Shown here piece after piece: positions 8,959 to 18,392 of a DNA stretch of 64,000 nucleotides. The notes beneath the pieces are model-generated. The model did not search any database, was not told the DNA's origin, and saw only the letters and a list, made by a program, of their open reading frames with translations. The stretch comes from Gallionella sp. (GTDB lineage Bacteria; Pseudomonadota; Gammaproteobacteria; Burkholderiales; Gallionellaceae), in the NCBI GenBank assembly GCA_030681375.1, contig JAUXWM010000079.1:48575-112574 (forward strand), read 5' to 3'. Position 1 is the stretch's first letter. Every line of letters begins with the position of its first letter. Both the position numbers and the translations under genes were made by a program.

Positions 8959-9231
8959 TTAACACAATGAGGAGTAGAGCATACATGACAGAGGGGCGTT
9001 GTTCCTCTTCATTTGATGTTTTTGGCAGCATGTTACTAAATGCGTCACCAACCCCTTTACAAGCTCAATCCGGCTGTTTTCGCGCACCTCTATTCTTTCA
9101 ATCCACTTTTGCTCATTGAGCCAAAGGATAGCCAGTTGCGCGAGGGAAAGCATCAACACGGCGGGCAAAAAAATCAGCGCGAAACGTTTGAGTAACGCGG
9201 GCATGGGAACACCCAGCCAAATTAGCGGCAC
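8959..9231 (-). pseudogene. Remnant of a membrane sensor N-terminus
   Basis: A 90-residue frame whose first 60 residues look like the start of a sensor kinase or cyclic-di-GMP enzyme: a membrane helix at about residues 10-34 (PALLKRFALIFLPAVLMLSLAQLAILWL), then a charged helix NEQKWIERIEVRENSRIELVKGLV typical of a periplasmic sensor entry. The remaining 30 residues (THLVTCCQKHQMKRNN...) look unrelated, suggesting a frameshift or deletion. It precedes the MHYT fragment on the same strand. The parent family cannot be named from this fragment. Confidence 0.45.
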
Positions 9232-9382
9232 ACAACCTCCGTGCTTAATGAGACATTAAAAATATTTTCAGGTGCACGTGATTGATAACCCTTCGATCAT
9301 GAGCATACTATGAATGTAAGTCGATTCTGAACATCTGCAATAATGACACCTTGTTGTAAGACACGACCATCCGCTGACGGCA

Positions 9383-12337
9383 CTAATCCGAACCTGAGCG
9401 CGCGTTTATCAAGTCGTCAAACTGCTCAATCGGAACAGGTTTTCCAAACAGATAACCCTGGTATGCCATACATCCGTTTTGCCTGAGGAATTCCAACTGG
9501 GATTCAGTCTCAACGCCTTCTGCAATGACATTGAGTCTGAAGTTCTGCGCCATGTCGATAATGGTCTGCACCATCACCGCGTCATTCGGATCAGTAGCGA
9601 TGTCGCGCACAAAGCTTTGGTCTATTTTGATCTGGTCGAGCGGCAACTGTTTCAAATACGACAGCGATGAATAGCCGGTCCCGAAATCGTCCAATGACAG
9701 GCGCACGCCGAGTGCTTTTAGCGCATGCATTTTCGCGATCATATCGGTCACATCGTTCAGCACTACGCTCTCGGTCAATTCCAGCTTCAGATATGACGCA
9801 TCCACATCGCATCGACGCAGCGCGTCAGCGACTTTTTCCACGAAATCCTGCTGCTTGAATTGCTTCGCACTGACATTCACCGCCACAGTCAGATGACGGG
9901 TGTGCTCGCTTGCCGCCCAGAGATGCAGTTGTTTACACGCCGTTTCGAGCACCCAGTCGCCGATATCGAGAATCAGCGATCCGTCCTCCGCAATCGGAAT
10001 AAATTGCGCCGGCGAGACCAGACCTCGTGCAGGGTGTATCCATCGAACCAGTGCTTCTGCGCCAATTGGACGCTGATCGCCATCAACCTGAACTTGATAG
10101 TACAAATGCAATTGCCGCGCCTCAACGGCGTGACGCAGATCGGCCTCCAGCGCCGTACGCGCCTCCACTGCCTGCTGTACGGCGGGATCAAAGAAACGTA
10201 CGGCATTGCGTCCTGACTCCTTGGCCTGATACATCGCCATATCGGCGTATTTGAGCAAGTCATCTACGGATTCTTCATTGCCCCGGAACAGACTCACACC
10301 GATACTGGGCGTAGTGTGATATTGCCTGTCTTTCAACTGATAAGGTTCAGCCAGCGCAAAACGGATTTTCTCGGCAATCAGCGCAACTTTCTGGGAAGCG
10401 GATTCGGCCACCTTATCTATCTCTTCGATCAACACCACAAATTCATCGCCGCCCAGTCGGGCAACGGTATCCACTTCGCGAACGCAGGACTGGATACGCT
10501 CGGCTACTTCCATCAGCAGCAAATCACCGAAGTTGTGCCCCAGGGTATCGTTCAGCGTCTTGAATTTGTCCATATCCAGGAATAGCACTGCACAGTAATA
10601 ATAATTTCGGACGGAGGTGGCGATGGCGGCACGAACCCGATCCATCAGTAGACGGCGATTGGGCAACCGTGTCAGCGCGTCATAAAACGCCAGATGACGA
10701 ATTTCCTCTTCCGCCTTTTTGCGCGCAGAAATGTCGTTGAAAATGGCGACATACTCGGTTGTTCGGCCGGAGTCGTCCTTGACTGCCGTGATCGTCATCC
10801 ACTTGGGATAAATATCACCGTCCTTGCGCCTGTCCCAAATCTCGCCGGTCCAGGTGCCGACATCCAGCAACTGCTGCCACATATCCGAGTAAAACGCCTT
10901 GGACTGGCGTCCGGAACTCAGGATGCGCGGATTCTCGCCAAGCACCTCATCCATGCGGTAACCGGTAACCTCCTGAAACGCCTGATTGACACGAATAATT
11001 TTGCTATCCGCATCCGTAATCATAATGGCTTCATGCGTCTCAAAAGCGATTGCCGAGACACGCATCGCGTTCTCGCTGGCCTGACGCTCCGATATATCCT
11101 GAAAAACGACCACCGATCCAGCCAGCAGATTATCGTCATAGATGGGATGCGTTGCGTACTCGACGGGAAAATTGCTGCCATCCTTGCGCCAAAGCACTTC
11201 GTTCTTGACCGTCTTGGCCTGCCCATCAACGAAGGTCGCATACATCGGGCATAGTTCTCTCGGATAGTGCGTGCCATCCGGATAAGAGTGATGCACCCGG
11301 GCGTGCATAGGCTGTCCAAGCAATTCCGCCGGTGCGTAACCCAGCATCCTGGCTCCAGAGGAATTGATGAAGGTGGTATTGCCATTAGTATCCAGCCCCC
11401 ACACCCCGCTGCTCACGGATTCAAGCAAAAGGCTGGCGCGTCCTTCTGCCTGCTTGCGTGCGGCCAGCAAGGCAATAATCATCAGTCCGATCAGCACCAG
11501 CGTGGCCATAAACGCCCAGAGCAACAGCAACCCCCGATGTTCAAATTGCGAGAACGGCCCCTGCCCCAGCGAGGTAGCCCATGCCGCGAAGAAGGAAAGC
11601 AGTAACACGGCAAGCGAAGCGGCCGTCACGCCAAAGCGCAATGCGGCCCAAACAACCAGAGGCGCAAGCAGGAAGGCAAGCGGCAAGGTGCTGTCGCCAA
11701 CAGTGGAGAAAAAAACCGCCCAGCACAACGCCGCGGTCACGACTCCCCAGAGCAATAATTCTTTGCGATGCTGCAAAAATTCATCGGCACTTGCGCGCGA
11801 GAACGTCAGCAGAAACGGGGCCGCCAGCAGCACACCCACCGAGTCCCCCAGCCACCATGACTTAAACGCATAAATAAGTTCAGCCCACGAAATCACACCT
11901 GCCAACAGCAGCATGCTTGTGCCGCACAATGCTGACACCAGCATGCTCGCAAAAGCCATCAGGCAAAACAGGGGAATATCTCGGGAATGAGTAAACCGGG
12001 AACTGAATCCGCTACGTCGCAAAGACCACATGGCCAGCATAGGTGCCAGCGTATTCCCAACTGCGATACCCAAAGCCAGTGTATAGGTGGAGCCTATAGA
12101 CAGATTGACGAGGAATGCGCCCATGAAGATTCCGGGCCAGCACTTCCCTCCCCAACGAATTAACGCCGCTACGGCTATCCCCGTTGGTAACCAGAACAAG
12201 GTAATGTGCGAACCCACATACGGGATCGCCAATCCCAGCCATCCGGTAGAAAAATAGGCAAGCGCTATCGTCACCAGACGGACGATGTATTGGCTTTTTC
12301 CTGAATAAGCTGTGATTTCAGATGTCAACATTGGCAA
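9383..12337 (-). CDS. MASE1-PAS-PAS-GGDEF-EAL cyclic-di-GMP protein
   Basis: A 984-residue inner-membrane protein that probably makes or degrades cyclic-di-GMP. Order of domains: MASE1 sensor with about eight to nine membrane helices (residues ~15-295); PAS 1 (~300-420) and PAS 2 (~425-545), each ending in a PAC segment; GGDEF (~560-720) with intact active site RLGGDEFVVLIEE; EAL (~735-980) with GAEALVRWIHP, the LSLDDFGTGYSSLSYL loop and EGVETE. Both catalytic signatures look complete, so either activity is possible. The frame can start at a TTG (12337) or at an ATG two codons later. It stands alone, with about 150 non-coding bases on each side. Confidence 0.93.
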   Translation of the reverse strand: MPMLTSEITAYSGKSQYIVRLVTIALAYFSTGWLGLAIPYVGSHITLFWLPTGIAVAALIRWGGKCWPGIFMGAFLVNLSIGSTYTLALGIAVGNTLAPMLAMWSLRRSGFSSRFTHSRDIPLFCLMAFASMLVSALCGTSMLLLAGVISWAELIYAFKSWWLGDSVGVLLAAPFLLTFSRASADEFLQHRKELLLWGVVTAALCWAVFFSTVGDSTLPLAFLLAPLVVWAALRFGVTAASLAVLLLSFFAAWATSLGQGPFSQFEHRGLLLLWAFMATLVLIGLMIIALLAARKQAEGRASLLLESVSSGVWGLDTNGNTTFINSSGARMLGYAPAELLGQPMHARVHHSYPDGTHYPRELCPMYATFVDGQAKTVKNEVLWRKDGSNFPVEYATHPIYDDNLLAGSVVVFQDISERQASENAMRVSAIAFETHEAIMITDADSKIIRVNQAFQEVTGYRMDEVLGENPRILSSGRQSKAFYSDMWQQLLDVGTWTGEIWDRRKDGDIYPKWMTITAVKDDSGRTTEYVAIFNDISARKKAEEEIRHLAFYDALTRLPNRRLLMDRVRAAIATSVRNYYYCAVLFLDMDKFKTLNDTLGHNFGDLLLMEVAERIQSCVREVDTVARLGGDEFVVLIEEIDKVAESASQKVALIAEKIRFALAEPYQLKDRQYHTTPSIGVSLFRGNEESVDDLLKYADMAMYQAKESGRNAVRFFDPAVQQAVEARTALEADLRHAVEARQLHLYYQVQVDGDQRPIGAEALVRWIHPARGLVSPAQFIPIAEDGSLILDIGDWVLETACKQLHLWAASEHTRHLTVAVNVSAKQFKQQDFVEKVADALRRCDVDASYLKLELTESVVLNDVTDMIAKMHALKALGVRLSLDDFGTGYSSLSYLKQLPLDQIKIDQSFVRDIATDPNDAVMVQTIIDMAQNFRLNVIAEGVETESQLEFLRQNGCMAYQGYLFGKPVPIEQFDDLINARSGSD

Positions 12338-12487
12338 GCTATCGCGTGCAGAAACCGAGGATTGACGAGCATGCGCCCATGAGGCATGAGCATACCTGAT
12401 AGCACTACAAATTCAAACCGCAGCCTACAACAGCATCCGCATGTGAGGCATGCAAACTGCGCATCAACCGCCTGAAGCCGAGGTTGG

Positions 12488-13666
12488 TTAACGCTCCTCC
12501 ATATCCAGCGTGATATGGTCAGCCAGGACAGGCCGTAATGCCTTGTGGGAAAAACGCAATTGCGCCGGGTGATGGTGATAAGACTCCAGAGCAGCTTGAC
12601 TGACAAGAGTGACCAACAGACAGTGTTGGTACTTGCCATCCGACTGGATGGTCTGACGGGTGCGGATGCCGCGCACGCCGGGAATAGCCGCTATTAATTG
12701 CGTTCCTTCGCGCATAACAGAGGCAAGCTCGATTTCCGATAGCGTTGACGAAACATTATAGAGCATGATGTGTTCCACCTCCTGCCAGGGGCGGCATTGC
12801 GCCAATACTTCCGCCGCCCGCCCGCCGCCCCCCCAGAGGCGCAGACAACGTTCGGCTTCCTCACGCACCGCATCACGCACCCCCGTCAGTAGTGAGCTGT
12901 GTCCACCCTTGCGGTTAGCTGCGACGTATTCTCTGATGCTGCGGTCGGCCACATCTGCAAGAGCGGTGTAGTAATTGATCTTGGCCACGCCGTTGGCGAT
13001 AAGCCGTCGAAATTGCTCGTCTGACAGCCCTGTGCCGCCGTGTATCACCAACGGTATAGCGGTCGCCTCCCTGATTTTCGCCAACCGGCTGTAATCCAGC
13101 TTCGGCACACCTTTCATCCGGCCATGCACGGTACCCACCGAAACCGCCAGACAATCCACGCCCGTGCGCTCGACATATCCCACAGCCTCAGCAGCCGAAG
13201 TATAAGCAAGCTCACCCGGGTGGTTTCTGGCGTTTTCCCCATCGACACCCGGCACATAGCCCAGCTCGCCCTCGACCGTGATGCCGCAGGTATGGGCCAT
13301 GGTTACGATGTCGCGTGTTTGCCACAGATTTTCTGAAAAAGCGAGCGCCGAGGTATCCACCATCACACCGTTGCAACCTGCGCGGATGGCCCGCTCGGCA
13401 GACGCGCGACTGGTGCCATGGTCAAAATTGATTGCCACCGGCACGGCGGCACGCCGTGCCGCCGCCGTGACCGCAGGCATCAGAAGCTCAAAATCGTAGT
13501 TATCGAAATGTGATTCGATCAGATTCAGCACCACGGGTGCGCGGCAGTTTTCCGCAGCCTGCATGATGCCTTCCAGAAAATGCAGGTTAGCCACACCAAA
13601 CGCGCCAACTGCGTAATTGTGGCGATAGGCATGGTTAATCATGTCGGAAAGATGAACGAGCGGCAT
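12488..13666 (-). CDS. Class II ketose-bisphosphate aldolase with C-terminal Dabb-like domain
   Basis: Residues 1-285 form a class II (metal-dependent) aldolase: NFDHGTSRASAERAI carries the catalytic Asp and a zinc His, then VEGELGYVPG, LVIHGGTGLSDEQFRRLI and the phosphate-binding KINYYTALADVADRSI. Residues about 296-392 (EHIMLYNVSSTLSEIELASVMREG... HCLLVTLVSQAALESYHHHPAQLRF) look like a stress-responsive A/B barrel (Dabb) domain, an unusual partner. The gene is the last of the cbb cluster, ten bases after purE. The context suggests a Calvin cycle or sugar-phosphate role (cbbA-like). The motif AINFDHG in place of the common HLDHG and the fusion leave the substrate open. Confidence 0.82.
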   Translation of the reverse strand: MPLVHLSDMINHAYRHNYAVGAFGVANLHFLEGIMQAAENCRAPVVLNLIESHFDNYDFELLMPAVTAAARRAAVPVAINFDHGTSRASAERAIRAGCNGVMVDTSALAFSENLWQTRDIVTMAHTCGITVEGELGYVPGVDGENARNHPGELAYTSAAEAVGYVERTGVDCLAVSVGTVHGRMKGVPKLDYSRLAKIREATAIPLVIHGGTGLSDEQFRRLIANGVAKINYYTALADVADRSIREYVAANRKGGHSSLLTGVRDAVREEAERCLRLWGGGGRAAEVLAQCRPWQEVEHIMLYNVSSTLSEIELASVMREGTQLIAAIPGVRGIRTRQTIQSDGKYQHCLLVTLVSQAALESYHHHPAQLRFSHKALRPVLADHITLDMEER

Positions 13667-13676
13667 GTGAGAGGCG

Positions 13677-14222
13677 CTATTTCGCGGTCAGTTTTGCCAG
13701 TGCTTCATCCGCAGTCTGATCGTAGCGTACGCGTTCCTTTTTTGCCGCCTTATCCAAGGCATCATTGATTTCCGGAAATTTCAACGCCAGAATGCGCGCA
13801 GCCAGCATGGCGGCGTTCTTGGCGCCATCCACCGCAACCGTAGCAACCGGCACACCCGGCGGCATCTGCACCGTGGAGAGCAGCGCGTCGAGGCCGGACA
13901 TGATGCCGCCCGAAAGCGGCAGCCCGATAACCGGCAAGCGGGTATGGCCCGCAATCACGCCCGCCAGATGAGCCGCCACGCCGGCGCAGCCAATCAGCAC
14001 CTGCACGTCTTCCTTGTGTGCACGATCGAGATAGGCAAACACTTTATCCGGCGTGCGGTGCGCCGAGGCCACCACGATTTCGCTGGCGATACCCAGATCG
14101 CTCAGGGTATCGCGCACCTTCACCACAGTGGGTAAATCATTCGGGCTGCCGGTGAGAATACCGACCATTACTTTTGGGGCGTCCTTACTGGCGGTTTTTT
14201 TACTGTCAGCTGATTTCTTCAT
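13677..14222 (-). CDS. purE: PurE-family N5-carboxyaminoimidazole ribonucleotide mutase
   Basis: PurE interconverts N5-CAIR and CAIR in purine synthesis. The 181-residue protein begins with a lysine-rich tail ([14 protein letters not shown]) and then shows [52 protein letters not shown] and [36 protein letters not shown], all PurE active-site blocks. It lies inside the cbb transcription unit between a small unknown gene and the aldolase. Whether it is the main purine enzyme or a paralogue tied to carbon fixation cannot be decided here, because purK is not in the window. Confidence 0.85.
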   Translation of the reverse strand: MKKSADSKKTASKDAPKVMVGILTGSPNDLPTVVKVRDTLSDLGIASEIVVASAHRTPDKVFAYLDRAHKEDVQVLIGCAGVAAHLAGVIAGHTRLPVIGLPLSGGIMSGLDALLSTVQMPPGVPVATVAVDGAKNAAMLAARILALKFPEINDALDKAAKKERVRYDQTADEALAKLTAK

Positions 14223-14290
14223 ACCATTTCTCCTTGATGTAAATTTCGATAGTCATAGTGCATCAGTAGCGGTGTCGCGCCTATACGGAC

Positions 14291-14593
14291 TTATTCATCC
14301 TCGCCCAGTTCCGCATCCCATCCTCTGTCACGGGCAGTCGTGATGGCCAGCGCGTAGAAGCGCTCATGCCGCTCGCGCAGCACTTCCGGCAAACGACTGG
14401 GCAGGTGGGCATAAGGTTCCCACGCGGCATAGACTTGTTCGTAAAGATTCTGCATGCGCGCGGCATCCCAGCCCGCGCAAGTTTCCGTTTCGGGCAAGAT
14501 ATCGAATACCCAGGCATCACGTACTATGCGCCCGAGATGGGTCAGGCCCGCGTTGGTATCCTGCTCGATACCGGCATAAGTTTGTTGTGTCAT
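14291..14593 (-). CDS. Conserved unknown in the cbb cluster (100 residues)
   Basis: I do not recognise a named family. The 100-residue product is acidic and soluble, rich in Trp, Tyr, Arg and Glu (VFDILPETETCAGWDAARMQNLYEQVYAAWEPYAHLPSRLPEVLRERHERFYALAI). It is predicted mostly helical, with no membrane segment or signal peptide. Its ATG overlaps the cbbO stop as ATGA, so translation is coupled to cbbO, which suggests a RuBisCO-activase or CO2-fixation accessory role. That role is inference from position only. Confidence 0.75.
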   Translation of the reverse strand: MTQQTYAGIEQDTNAGLTHLGRIVRDAWVFDILPETETCAGWDAARMQNLYEQVYAAWEPYAHLPSRLPEVLRERHERFYALAITTARDRGWDAELGEDE

Positions 14594-16971
14594 CGTGTAA
14601 GCCCCGCATAAATTACCGGCAATTTCTCCGGAAGTCGTTCTACATGATCCACGACCATGTAGTTCTTAGCCCCGAAAATTCGGGACACATATTGATCCGC
14701 CCTGGGATCAAGCGACATACAGAAGGTGGTCACGCCACAGCGCGCCATTTCCTCCACCGCTTTTTTGGTATCGTAACGCAAATACTGCGGATCACGCACA
14801 TCGACATCAGCCGGTTCACCATCGGTGATCACCAGCAGCAGTTTTTTAGCCGATTTCTGCTGCTTCAGATAATGCCCGGCATGGCGAATAGCCGCACCCA
14901 TGCGTGTGGAGAGCTGGCCACTCATGCCCGCCAGCCGTGACTTCGGCACGTCATTGTAGGGCTGATCAAAATCCTTGAAGCGGGAATATTCGACATTGTG
15001 TCGCCCGTCCGAGCAAAAACCGTGAATCGCGAACGGGTCACCGATCTTATTGATCGCGTCCGCCAGCAACACCGTCGCCTGCCGCTGCAAATCCAGCACG
15101 CTATAGTCCTGTCCGCTGACTTTCTCATTAGTGGATTCCGACAGATCCAGCAGCACCATCACCGAAATATCGCGCACCTTGCGCACCGAGCGCATCATGA
15201 TGCGCGGGTCGGGCTGCTGCCCCATGCGGATGTCTATCATGGCGCGGATGGCGGCGTTGACGTCCACCTCGTCACCGTCTTCCAGCTTGCGGATGCGCGT
15301 CACCCCCTGGGGTTGCAGTGCGTCGAGCAGAAACTTGAGTCGACCGATGGTGCGCTTGTGTTGGGATGTGATATCGTCGATGAGCTGCAGATCCCCAGCC
15401 TTTGAGCGTTTCTCCAGCACCGTGGCCCAGGCCGGACGTTCGAGCTGTATCTGGTAATCCCATTCCGAATAATGGTAGGGCTCGGAAACCGGCTCCCTGC
15501 CTTCCAGCTCGTTGTAGGACTTGCCCATGTCTTCATAGGGGAAGAGTTCCGTGCCCAGCACCCAGATTTCTTCCGCATCGTCGCCGGCATTTTCGACGTC
15601 GATCTCGTTGGCGAACTCCATCAGGCTGACATGCTTGCGCACCTGTTTGACCGTGTCGTACCCCGCTGCAATGGACTTCTCGAAGTCGAATTCCTCGAAT
15701 TCCCAGAAATAGCGATTATCGTCGCGGTAGGGCGCGGTGAGCAGGTCGGTACGCGGGTTGAAAGGAATGCGCTTCGCCATGAATTCATGCGCCAGTTGCA
15801 CGCCGACATCCCAGGAAACCTGATTGCTATCCAGACGCTCCGCAGCCTGTTTGAACAATACCCGCCCCTGAACGATCCATGTATCGTTGTCCTGATAACA
15901 CTCATCGAGCAAGGCACGCGCCAGACGGTTCAGATAGTCACCTGCCGACTTGGCCTGTGCAGGTTCTATCGTATGCAAAACCGACCAGCGTTGTTTCAGG
16001 CCGGGAAACTTGCGCACCGCCAGAGTTTCCACCCGCGCATCCTCGATCACGCTGATCACCGCCATCTGCCAGGGATTGAGCGACTCGGCCGAGATCGGGT
16101 CGCGAGTGTAGACAATATGGGCGGCGCTGTGTGCGGCAGCGGCGCGATACATTTCCAGACCCGGCAGCTTATTTCCCTCTACCGCAAACGGGAGAGGGTG
16201 GTGCGCCGCACCGGGAGAGGGGAGAACAAAGTCATCGTAGGCGTCGGGCAAGTGAATAAAATAACCCTCCACGAATGGCCGATAGCCTTCCCGCGTTTCA
16301 AAGTCGCCGGAAGTCGGCTTCATAAAGAAGTCCCGTGCCCACAGCGCGCGCAGATACATGTTGATGCGACGCTGCACATCGATGAACAGCGTGCCCTTAC
16401 GCTCCTTCTGCAGCATCGCCTGCGATTCTTTCGATTGCAGGCTGAAATAGTTGGCCTGCTCCGGATAATTGGTGCGGTGGGCATGCGCGCCCCACAGCGC
16501 CCAGCGGCGCAATCCGCCCAGGGTAAGCTGGCTGAACAGTTTTTCCAGATTTTCCAGCATCGGCCGCACGCCGCGCGGCGCCTGGGACAGCAGGGTATTG
16601 AGAAATTGCAGATAGGCGCGAAACAGCGCCTCGTCGCCGAGGCGGTTGGCAGCTGCGGGGGCCGTGCTAAGCACCAGTTCAATCACCGCACCCGATGTCT
16701 TGGAAGCCAGTTCCAATGCCGTCTGCATCAGATCCAGAATGATGTCCTCGCCGATTTCCTTGGCCACCAGCGGCGCATGGTCGATCCAGGTGGCGATCAG
16801 ACCGTCGCCCTTGCCCAGAGTCTTCAGCGCGGCAGCGCCCTTGAGATAATTATCCAGACCGCGCGCACTGAACACTTTGGTCGCTTCATGCCACGCGGCG
16901 CGCAAGCTTTCCTGCAATTCCGGGGAAAGCGATTCGATCAGTTCCTGATAGTCTTCCAGATTGATAGCCAT
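14590..16971 (-). CDS. cbbO: CbbO RuBisCO activase adaptor (VWA domain)
   Basis: CbbO joins the AAA+ ring CbbQ to inhibited form I RuBisCO and helps remove tight-binding sugar phosphates. The 793-residue protein has a long helical N-terminal part and a C-terminal von Willebrand factor A domain (about residues 590-790) with the metal site DLSES in SVMVLLDLSESTNEKVSG. I chose the ATG at 16971 because GGAGTAACC precedes it and the sequence then reads MAINLEDYQELIESLSPELQ. An in-frame start at 16998 would add nine residues. Near residues 250-270 the segment LPSPGAAHHPLPFAVEGNKL is encoded by palindromic DNA that looks like an inserted repeat. Confidence 0.93.
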   Translation of the reverse strand: MAINLEDYQELIESLSPELQESLRAAWHEATKVFSARGLDNYLKGAAALKTLGKGDGLIATWIDHAPLVAKEIGEDIILDLMQTALELASKTSGAVIELVLSTAPAAANRLGDEALFRAYLQFLNTLLSQAPRGVRPMLENLEKLFSQLTLGGLRRWALWGAHAHRTNYPEQANYFSLQSKESQAMLQKERKGTLFIDVQRRINMYLRALWARDFFMKPTSGDFETREGYRPFVEGYFIHLPDAYDDFVLPSPGAAHHPLPFAVEGNKLPGLEMYRAAAAHSAAHIVYTRDPISAESLNPWQMAVISVIEDARVETLAVRKFPGLKQRWSVLHTIEPAQAKSAGDYLNRLARALLDECYQDNDTWIVQGRVLFKQAAERLDSNQVSWDVGVQLAHEFMAKRIPFNPRTDLLTAPYRDDNRYFWEFEEFDFEKSIAAGYDTVKQVRKHVSLMEFANEIDVENAGDDAEEIWVLGTELFPYEDMGKSYNELEGREPVSEPYHYSEWDYQIQLERPAWATVLEKRSKAGDLQLIDDITSQHKRTIGRLKFLLDALQPQGVTRIRKLEDGDEVDVNAAIRAMIDIRMGQQPDPRIMMRSVRKVRDISVMVLLDLSESTNEKVSGQDYSVLDLQRQATVLLADAINKIGDPFAIHGFCSDGRHNVEYSRFKDFDQPYNDVPKSRLAGMSGQLSTRMGAAIRHAGHYLKQQKSAKKLLLVITDGEPADVDVRDPQYLRYDTKKAVEEMARCGVTTFCMSLDPRADQYVSRIFGAKNYMVVDHVERLPEKLPVIYAGLTR
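16185..16232. repeat. Palindromic REP-like segment inside cbbO
   Basis: The DNA reads CCCTCT then, after a 12-base loop, AGAGGG, followed by GGTGCGCCGCACC and GGGAGAGGGGAG. This is the layout of small GGGAGAGGG palindromes that are widespread between genes. Here it stays in frame within cbbO and encodes a Pro/His-rich insertion. Confidence 0.5.
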
Positions 16972-17031
16972 GGTTACTCCAACTGCGACTCTATGCATGG
17001 AAATAGACCGGGCGGGCAGCCACCCGGTCTA

Positions 17032-17835
17032 TCAAAAGAACGTAGTTACCGCCGCATCCAGCGCATCGCGCATGTCGGGATCGTCGGTAATCGGACGCAC
17101 CAGCGCCACGCGGCAGGCTTTGACCGGATCGACCCCGGTAGCGATCAGGCTACCGGCGTAAATCAGCATGCGCGTCGAAATACCCTCGTCCAGTCCGTGG
17201 CCCTTGAGGTTGCGGGCGCGTTCGGCGATGGCAACCAGTTTGCCGGCCACATCCACATTGACGCCGGTTTCATGAGCGACGATTTCGGTTTCGATGGCAT
17301 GCTCGGGGTAGTTGAAATCGAGGCCGCCGAAACGCTGCTTGGTGGACTGCTTCAAATCTTTCATCAGGCTCTGGTAGCCGGGGTTGTAGGAAATTACCAG
17401 CTGGAAGTCGGGATGGGCATGGACCAGTTCGCCCTTCTTTTCCAGCGGCAGCACGCGGCGGTTGTCGGTCAGCGGGTGGATAACCACGGTGGTATCCTGG
17501 CGCGCCTCCACCACTTCGTCCAGATAGACGATGGCGCCGAAACGCGCGCCGAGTGCCAGCGGCCCATCCTGCCAGCGTGTGCCCTGGGCATCCAGCAGGA
17601 AACGACCGACCAGATCGGAAGCGGTCATATCCTCGTTACAAGCCACGGTAATCAGCGGTTTGCCCAATTTCCATGCCATGTGCTCGACGAAGCGTGTCTT
17701 GCCGCAGCCGGTCGGACCCTTGAGCATCATCGGCATACGCACACTGTAAGCGGCTTCGTATAGTTCCACTTCGTCAGAGACGGGGCGGTAGTAAGGCTCT
17801 TTTTCGATGCGGTACTGCTTGATGATATCGCTCAT
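17032..17835 (-). CDS. cbbQ: CbbQ RuBisCO activase AAA+ ATPase
   Basis: MoxR-type AAA+ ATPase that with CbbO remodels inhibited form I RuBisCO. The 267-residue protein starts [19 protein letters not shown], with GGAG upstream of the ATG at 17835; an in-frame ATG at 17856 looks less likely. It has Walker [13 protein letters not shown], the stretch [21 protein letters not shown], Walker [13 protein letters not shown], sensor 1 [12 protein letters not shown] and an arginine finger region ([14 protein letters not shown]). It follows cbbS after a terminator hairpin and precedes cbbO by 60 bases. Confidence 0.95.
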   Translation of the reverse strand: MSDIIKQYRIEKEPYYRPVSDEVELYEAAYSVRMPMMLKGPTGCGKTRFVEHMAWKLGKPLITVACNEDMTASDLVGRFLLDAQGTRWQDGPLALGARFGAIVYLDEVVEARQDTTVVIHPLTDNRRVLPLEKKGELVHAHPDFQLVISYNPGYQSLMKDLKQSTKQRFGGLDFNYPEHAIETEIVAHETGVNVDVAGKLVAIAERARNLKGHGLDEGISTRMLIYAGSLIATGVDPVKACRVALVRPITDDPDMRDALDAAVTTFF

Positions 17836-17911
17836 AATGATCTCCATTGTCAACACAGGGGCGGAAACGGCCGATATCAGCAGCCGCTTGCGTTCCTGAG
17901 CGGAACCTATT

Positions 17912-17948
17912 AAAAAACCCCGCCGCTGTAGAGAGGATCGCGGCGGGG
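17912..17948 (-). terminator. Rho-independent terminator/attenuator between cbbS and cbbQ
   Basis: On the minus strand, CCCCGCCGC pairs perfectly with GCGGCGGGG (9 bp) across a 13-base loop, followed at once by six T residues. It sits just after the cbbS stop and before cbbQ. Partial read-through would give much more cbbLS than cbbQO mRNA, which fits the stoichiometry of enzyme and activase. Confidence 0.9.
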
Positions 17949-17958
17949 AAACACAGCC

Positions 17959-18318
17959 TTAAACCGTCTTGCCGCGGAAAATCACCATTGCCGCGCCCTG
18001 CGACTGATTGAAATTGTTGTAACCAATCAGACGCACGTGGTTGTTGGGGTTAGCCTTGTGACAGGCTTCCGCTTCGGCCAGCACCTTGGCTACATCGGTC
18101 TCGCCGAACATCGGCAGTTTCCACATATACCAGTAAGAGTCCATCAAGTACTCCGGCTCGACATGCTCGATAGCCGGGTTCCAGCCTTTGGAAACCAGAT
18201 ATTCCACCTGCGTCTTGATTTCAGCCGCAGTCATGGCCGGCAGGTAGGAGAAGGTCTCGAACTTGCGGCTGCTCGGGTCGGACATACGCGATTTGTAATC
18301 CATTACTTCGCTCATCAT
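17959..18318 (-). CDS. cbbS: RuBisCO small subunit, form IA
   Basis: Small subunit of the L8S8 ribulose-1,5-bisphosphate carboxylase/oxygenase. The 119-residue product has the form IA pattern: [83 protein letters not shown] lies three bases before the first ATG (18318) and six before a second ATG (18315), so the second may be used. It lies 74 bases downstream of cbbL and just before a strong terminator. Confidence 0.97.
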   Translation of the reverse strand: MMSEVMDYKSRMSDPSSRKFETFSYLPAMTAAEIKTQVEYLVSKGWNPAIEHVEPEYLMDSYWYMWKLPMFGETDVAKVLAEAEACHKANPNNHVRLIGYNNFNQSQGAAMVIFRGKTV

Positions 18319-18392
18319 TTACTCCTTAAATTAGATTGTTACCGGATCGCGCCGGGGCGCGTCCGGGATGATCTGGCGACTGTGTCGCAAGA

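Noticed and set aside
12765..13499. Open frames on the plus strand opposite the aldolase gene
   Set aside because: They follow the codon periodicity of the minus-strand gene, have no Shine-Dalgarno and no protein-like pattern; they are antisense shadows.
15472..17763. A 763-codon open frame antisense to cbbO-cbbQ
   Set aside because: Long, but it mirrors the third-position bias of the GC-rich cbb genes, is rich in Arg/Gln/His/Gly without domains, and crosses two real genes and their gap.
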